Source of the DNA: Sphingobacteriales bacterium
Lineage (GTDB): Bacteria; Bacteroidota; Bacteroidia; Chitinophagales; Chitinophagaceae
NCBI GenBank assembly: GCA_012270485.1
Contig: JAAXIF010000020.1
Span: 74,501-138,500 of the forward strand
Direction: 5' to 3'
DNA length: 64,000 nucleotides
Shown: positions 62,065 to 64,000 of the stretch, in pieces
How the letters are laid out: the number at the start of each line of letters is the position of its first letter
Numbering within the stretch: position 1 is the stretch's first letter
The notes under the pieces: generated by a model
Database searches by the model: none
What the model was told of the DNA's origin: nothing
What the model saw: only the letters and a program-made list of their open reading frames with translations
Program-made: the position numbers and the translations under genes

Positions 62065-64000
62065 ATGTTAAATGCCATTATTCATTTCTCCATCAGGAAT
62101 AAGCTGATAGTAGGTTTGATGGTGCTGGCACTCATAATAGTGGGTGTTATTGAGACCACCAAACTGCCTATTGATGCAGTTCCGGATATTACCAATAATC
62201 AGGTGTTGGTCATTACTACTGCCCCCAGTTTAGGAGCACCAGATGTAGAGCGATTCATCACTGTACCCATTGAACAGGCGACACGCAATGTGCCGGGTAT
62301 CGTAGAACAAAGAAGTTTTTCAAGATTTGGATTGAGTCTGGTAACCATTGTATTCAATGAAAAAACCGATGTGTATTGGGCGAGAACCCAAATTAGTGAA
62401 CGATTGGCTCAGGTACGGCAACAAATTCCAGAAGGAATGGGTGTACCCGAGTTGGGTCCTGTTAGCACAGGATTGGGAGAAATATTTCAATATGTAGTTA
62501 GACCCAAACCAGGGTATGAACAAAAATTCTCTCAAACAGAATTAAGAACCATTCAAGATTGGATCATAAGGAAACAACTATTAGCAACAGAAGGTATTGC
62601 TGATGTGAGCAGCTTTGGCGGACAATTAAAACAATACGAAGTTTCTGTTCGAACCGATAAGCTAAGGAGTTTAGGTGTGTCCATTGGTGATGTATATGAT
62701 GCATTACAGAATAACAATCAAAATACAGGTGGTGCTTATATTGAAAAGGGGCCTACTGTTTTATTTATTCGTACAGACGGGCTGGCTAAATCGATTGAGG
62801 ATATTCAACAGATTGTTATCAAACGATCCAATGGCATTCCGGTATTGGTAAGAGATGTAGCCGATGTAAAATTTGGCGCGGCTACACGTTATGGTGCGTT
62901 GGCTTACAATACAGATGGGGAAGTTGCCGGTGCAGTAGTAATGATGTTGAAAGGAGAAAATAGTAATAAAGTCATCAGAAATATTAAAGAAAAGATCAAG
63001 CAAATAGAAGCATCACTCCCAGAGGGTGTAATGATTGATCCTTTTCTCGATCGAACGAAAATGGTGAATAATGCCATTGGAACTGTTGAGACCAATTTAC
63101 TGGAAGGAGCATTGATCGTTGTGTTTGTATTGGTGTTATTTCTCGGAAATTTCAGAGCAGGTTTTATTGTCGCAACAGTTATTCCGCTGTCGATGTTGTT
63201 TGCAATCATTATGATGAATGCATTCGGGGTTAGTGGTAATCTGATGAGCTTAGGGGCGCTTGATTTTGGACTCCTTGTGGATGGTGCTGTAATTATTGTA
63301 GAAGCGGTCATGCATAAAATGGCGAAGTTGAATGGAGTAGCTACGGGGACTAAGCTGAGTAGAGAGCAGATGGACAGAAATGTTGAAGAATCCAGTGGTA
63401 AGATGATGAGTGCGGCCGTTTTCGGACAAATCATTATCCTGATTGTTTATCTCCCCATTCTTTCTCTTCAGGGAATTGAAGGAAAAATGTTCAAACCGAT
63501 GGCACAAACGGTTTCATTTGCTATACTGGGCGCATTTATTTTATCACTTACCTATGTTCCTATGATGAGTGCTTTCTTTTTGAGCAGAAAGCAAGGTCAT
63601 AAAGAAAATATTTCTGATAAGATGATGCAAAGACTACAACAATGGTATAAACCGCTATTGCATAAATCCATGAAAGCGCCGGGTATTATTATTGGTTCGT
63701 CAGTGGTATTTTTTGCGGCAGCTGTTGTGGTGCTATCCTCGTTGGGTGGTGAATTCATACCCAAGTTGGAAGAAGGGGATTTTGCAGTAGAAACAAGGGT
63801 CCTTACAGGATCTTCACTTACAACCACTTTGCAGGAGAGTCAGAAAGCAGTGAAGATTTTATTAAAAGAATTTCCTGAAGTAAAGAAGATCGTCACCAAA
63901 GTTGGAACGGGAGAAATTCCGTCAGATCCCATGCCCATTGAATCTGCAGATATGATCATTGTATTAAAAGATAAAAAAGAATGGACGAGTGCTAAAACTT
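62065..64000 (+). CDS. CusA/CzcA-family heavy-metal efflux RND transporter, partial
   Basis: Open from ATG 62065 to the right window edge (645 codons, no stop), hence absent from the ORF track. MLNAIIHFSIRNKLIVGLMV is TM1; TKLPIDAVPDITNNQV, EQATRNVPGI and SFSRFGLSLVTIVF are typical of the first porter domain; GALDFGLLVDGAVIIVEAV in the TM4 region carries the proton-relay acid of HME-RND pumps; GGEFIPKLEEGDFAVE opens the second periplasmic half. It exports Cu/Ag or Zn/Co/Cd ions across the envelope with a membrane-fusion and an outer-membrane protein, both presumably downstream. Confidence 0.93.
   Translation, partial: MLNAIIHFSIRNKLIVGLMVLALIIVGVIETTKLPIDAVPDITNNQVLVITTAPSLGAPDVERFITVPIEQATRNVPGIVEQRSFSRFGLSLVTIVFNEKTDVYWARTQISERLAQVRQQIPEGMGVPELGPVSTGLGEIFQYVVRPKPGYEQKFSQTELRTIQDWIIRKQLLATEGIADVSSFGGQLKQYEVSVRTDKLRSLGVSIGDVYDALQNNNQNTGGAYIEKGPTVLFIRTDGLAKSIEDIQQIVIKRSNGIPVLVRDVADVKFGAATRYGALAYNTDGEVAGAVVMMLKGENSNKVIRNIKEKIKQIEASLPEGVMIDPFLDRTKMVNNAIGTVETNLLEGALIVVFVLVLFLGNFRAGFIVATVIPLSMLFAIIMMNAFGVSGNLMSLGALDFGLLVDGAVIIVEAVMHKMAKLNGVATGTKLSREQMDRNVEESSGKMMSAAVFGQIIILIVYLPILSLQGIEGKMFKPMAQTVSFAILGAFILSLTYVPMMSAFFLSRKQGHKENISDKMMQRLQQWYKPLLHKSMKAPGIIIGSSVVFFAAAVVVLSSLGGEFIPKLEEGDFAVETRVLTGSSLTTTLQESQKAVKILLKEFPEVKKIVTKVGTGEIPSDPMPIESADMIIVLKDKKEWTSAKT

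Noticed and set aside
62904-63434. 176-aa minus-strand ORF at the right end
   Set aside because: Antisense shadow of the CusA/CzcA gene, which is absent from the track only because it runs off the window.
1-64000. CRISPR array, tRNA, rRNA, phage or integron
   Set aside because: No regularly spaced direct repeats with spacers, no cloverleaf-like or rRNA-like sequence in the intergenic gaps, and no integrase, transposase or phage structural genes were seen by eye.

Overview
The window is chromosomal DNA of a Bacteroidota bacterium, most likely a member of the Chitinophagaceae or a close relative. This is inferred from low GC, near absence of Shine-Dalgarno sites, promoter boxes of the TAnnTTTG type, and family content: DUF5916 barrel, Porin_10, GIN-domain and DUF4382 lipoproteins, LVIVD-repeat protein, HYC_CC_PP protein, MG2/TonB-plug protein. 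The species cannot be named from sequence alone. No tRNA, rRNA, CRISPR array, transposase or prophage was seen. The ORF track accepts TTG/GTG starts, so several starts were moved to an internal ATG supported by a signal peptide or promoter.

Layout. 1-2.9 kb: tail of an S24/LexA-like regulator, a 109-bp MITE-like repeat, and a DUF5916 outer-membrane protein. 2.9-9.8 kb (minus): the ligase-associated DNA repair cluster Exo-Lig-Lhr helicase-PdeM, with an HDAC-family deacetylase overlapping its 3' end and an unlisted 58-aa DUF2256 gene upstream. 9.8-18.9 kb: substrate-binding protein, guaA, GIN lipoprotein, MFS transporter, M14 peptidase, OmpR-type two-component pair, rpsT. 19-26.6 kb: 2-oxoglutarate dehydrogenase E1/E2, RsmB-type methyltransferase, mnmA, retropepsin-like protein, ssb. 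27-29.4 kb: a four-gene signalling operon (small Cys-Pro protein, multi-TM protein, HisKA_3 kinase, LuxR-type regulator) behind a palindromic leader. 29.5-34.7 kb: Ldh-family oxidoreductase, aspartate kinase, secreted regulatory-domain protein, bioA. 34.8-38.7 kb: ECF sigma factor operon with a membrane-anchored barrel-like partner, an LVIVD lipoprotein and a small barrel. 38.9-46.6 kb: queG, MG2/TonB-plug protein, serine hydrolase translationally coupled to a two-TM channel-like protein, clpB. 46.7-53.7 kb: DUF1905/YdeI protein, TetR regulator with two matching operators, secreted target, second MITE copy in inverted orientation, NIPSNAP/M20 pair, DUF4382 lipoprotein, TetA-like MFS pump, secreted RidA. 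53.7-59.1 kb: M61 peptidase, cold-shock protein, purine nucleoside phosphorylase, Porin_10. 59.1-64 kb: a heavy-metal (probably copper) handling island ending in a CusA/CzcA RND pump cut by the window edge.

Most genes are core or housekeeping. The less explained material is the four-gene signalling operon, the channel-like protein with a non-standard selectivity filter, the sigma factor/barrel pair, the deacetylase attached to the repair cluster, and several families of dispersed intergenic inverted repeats that sit between convergent genes and probably act as terminators.
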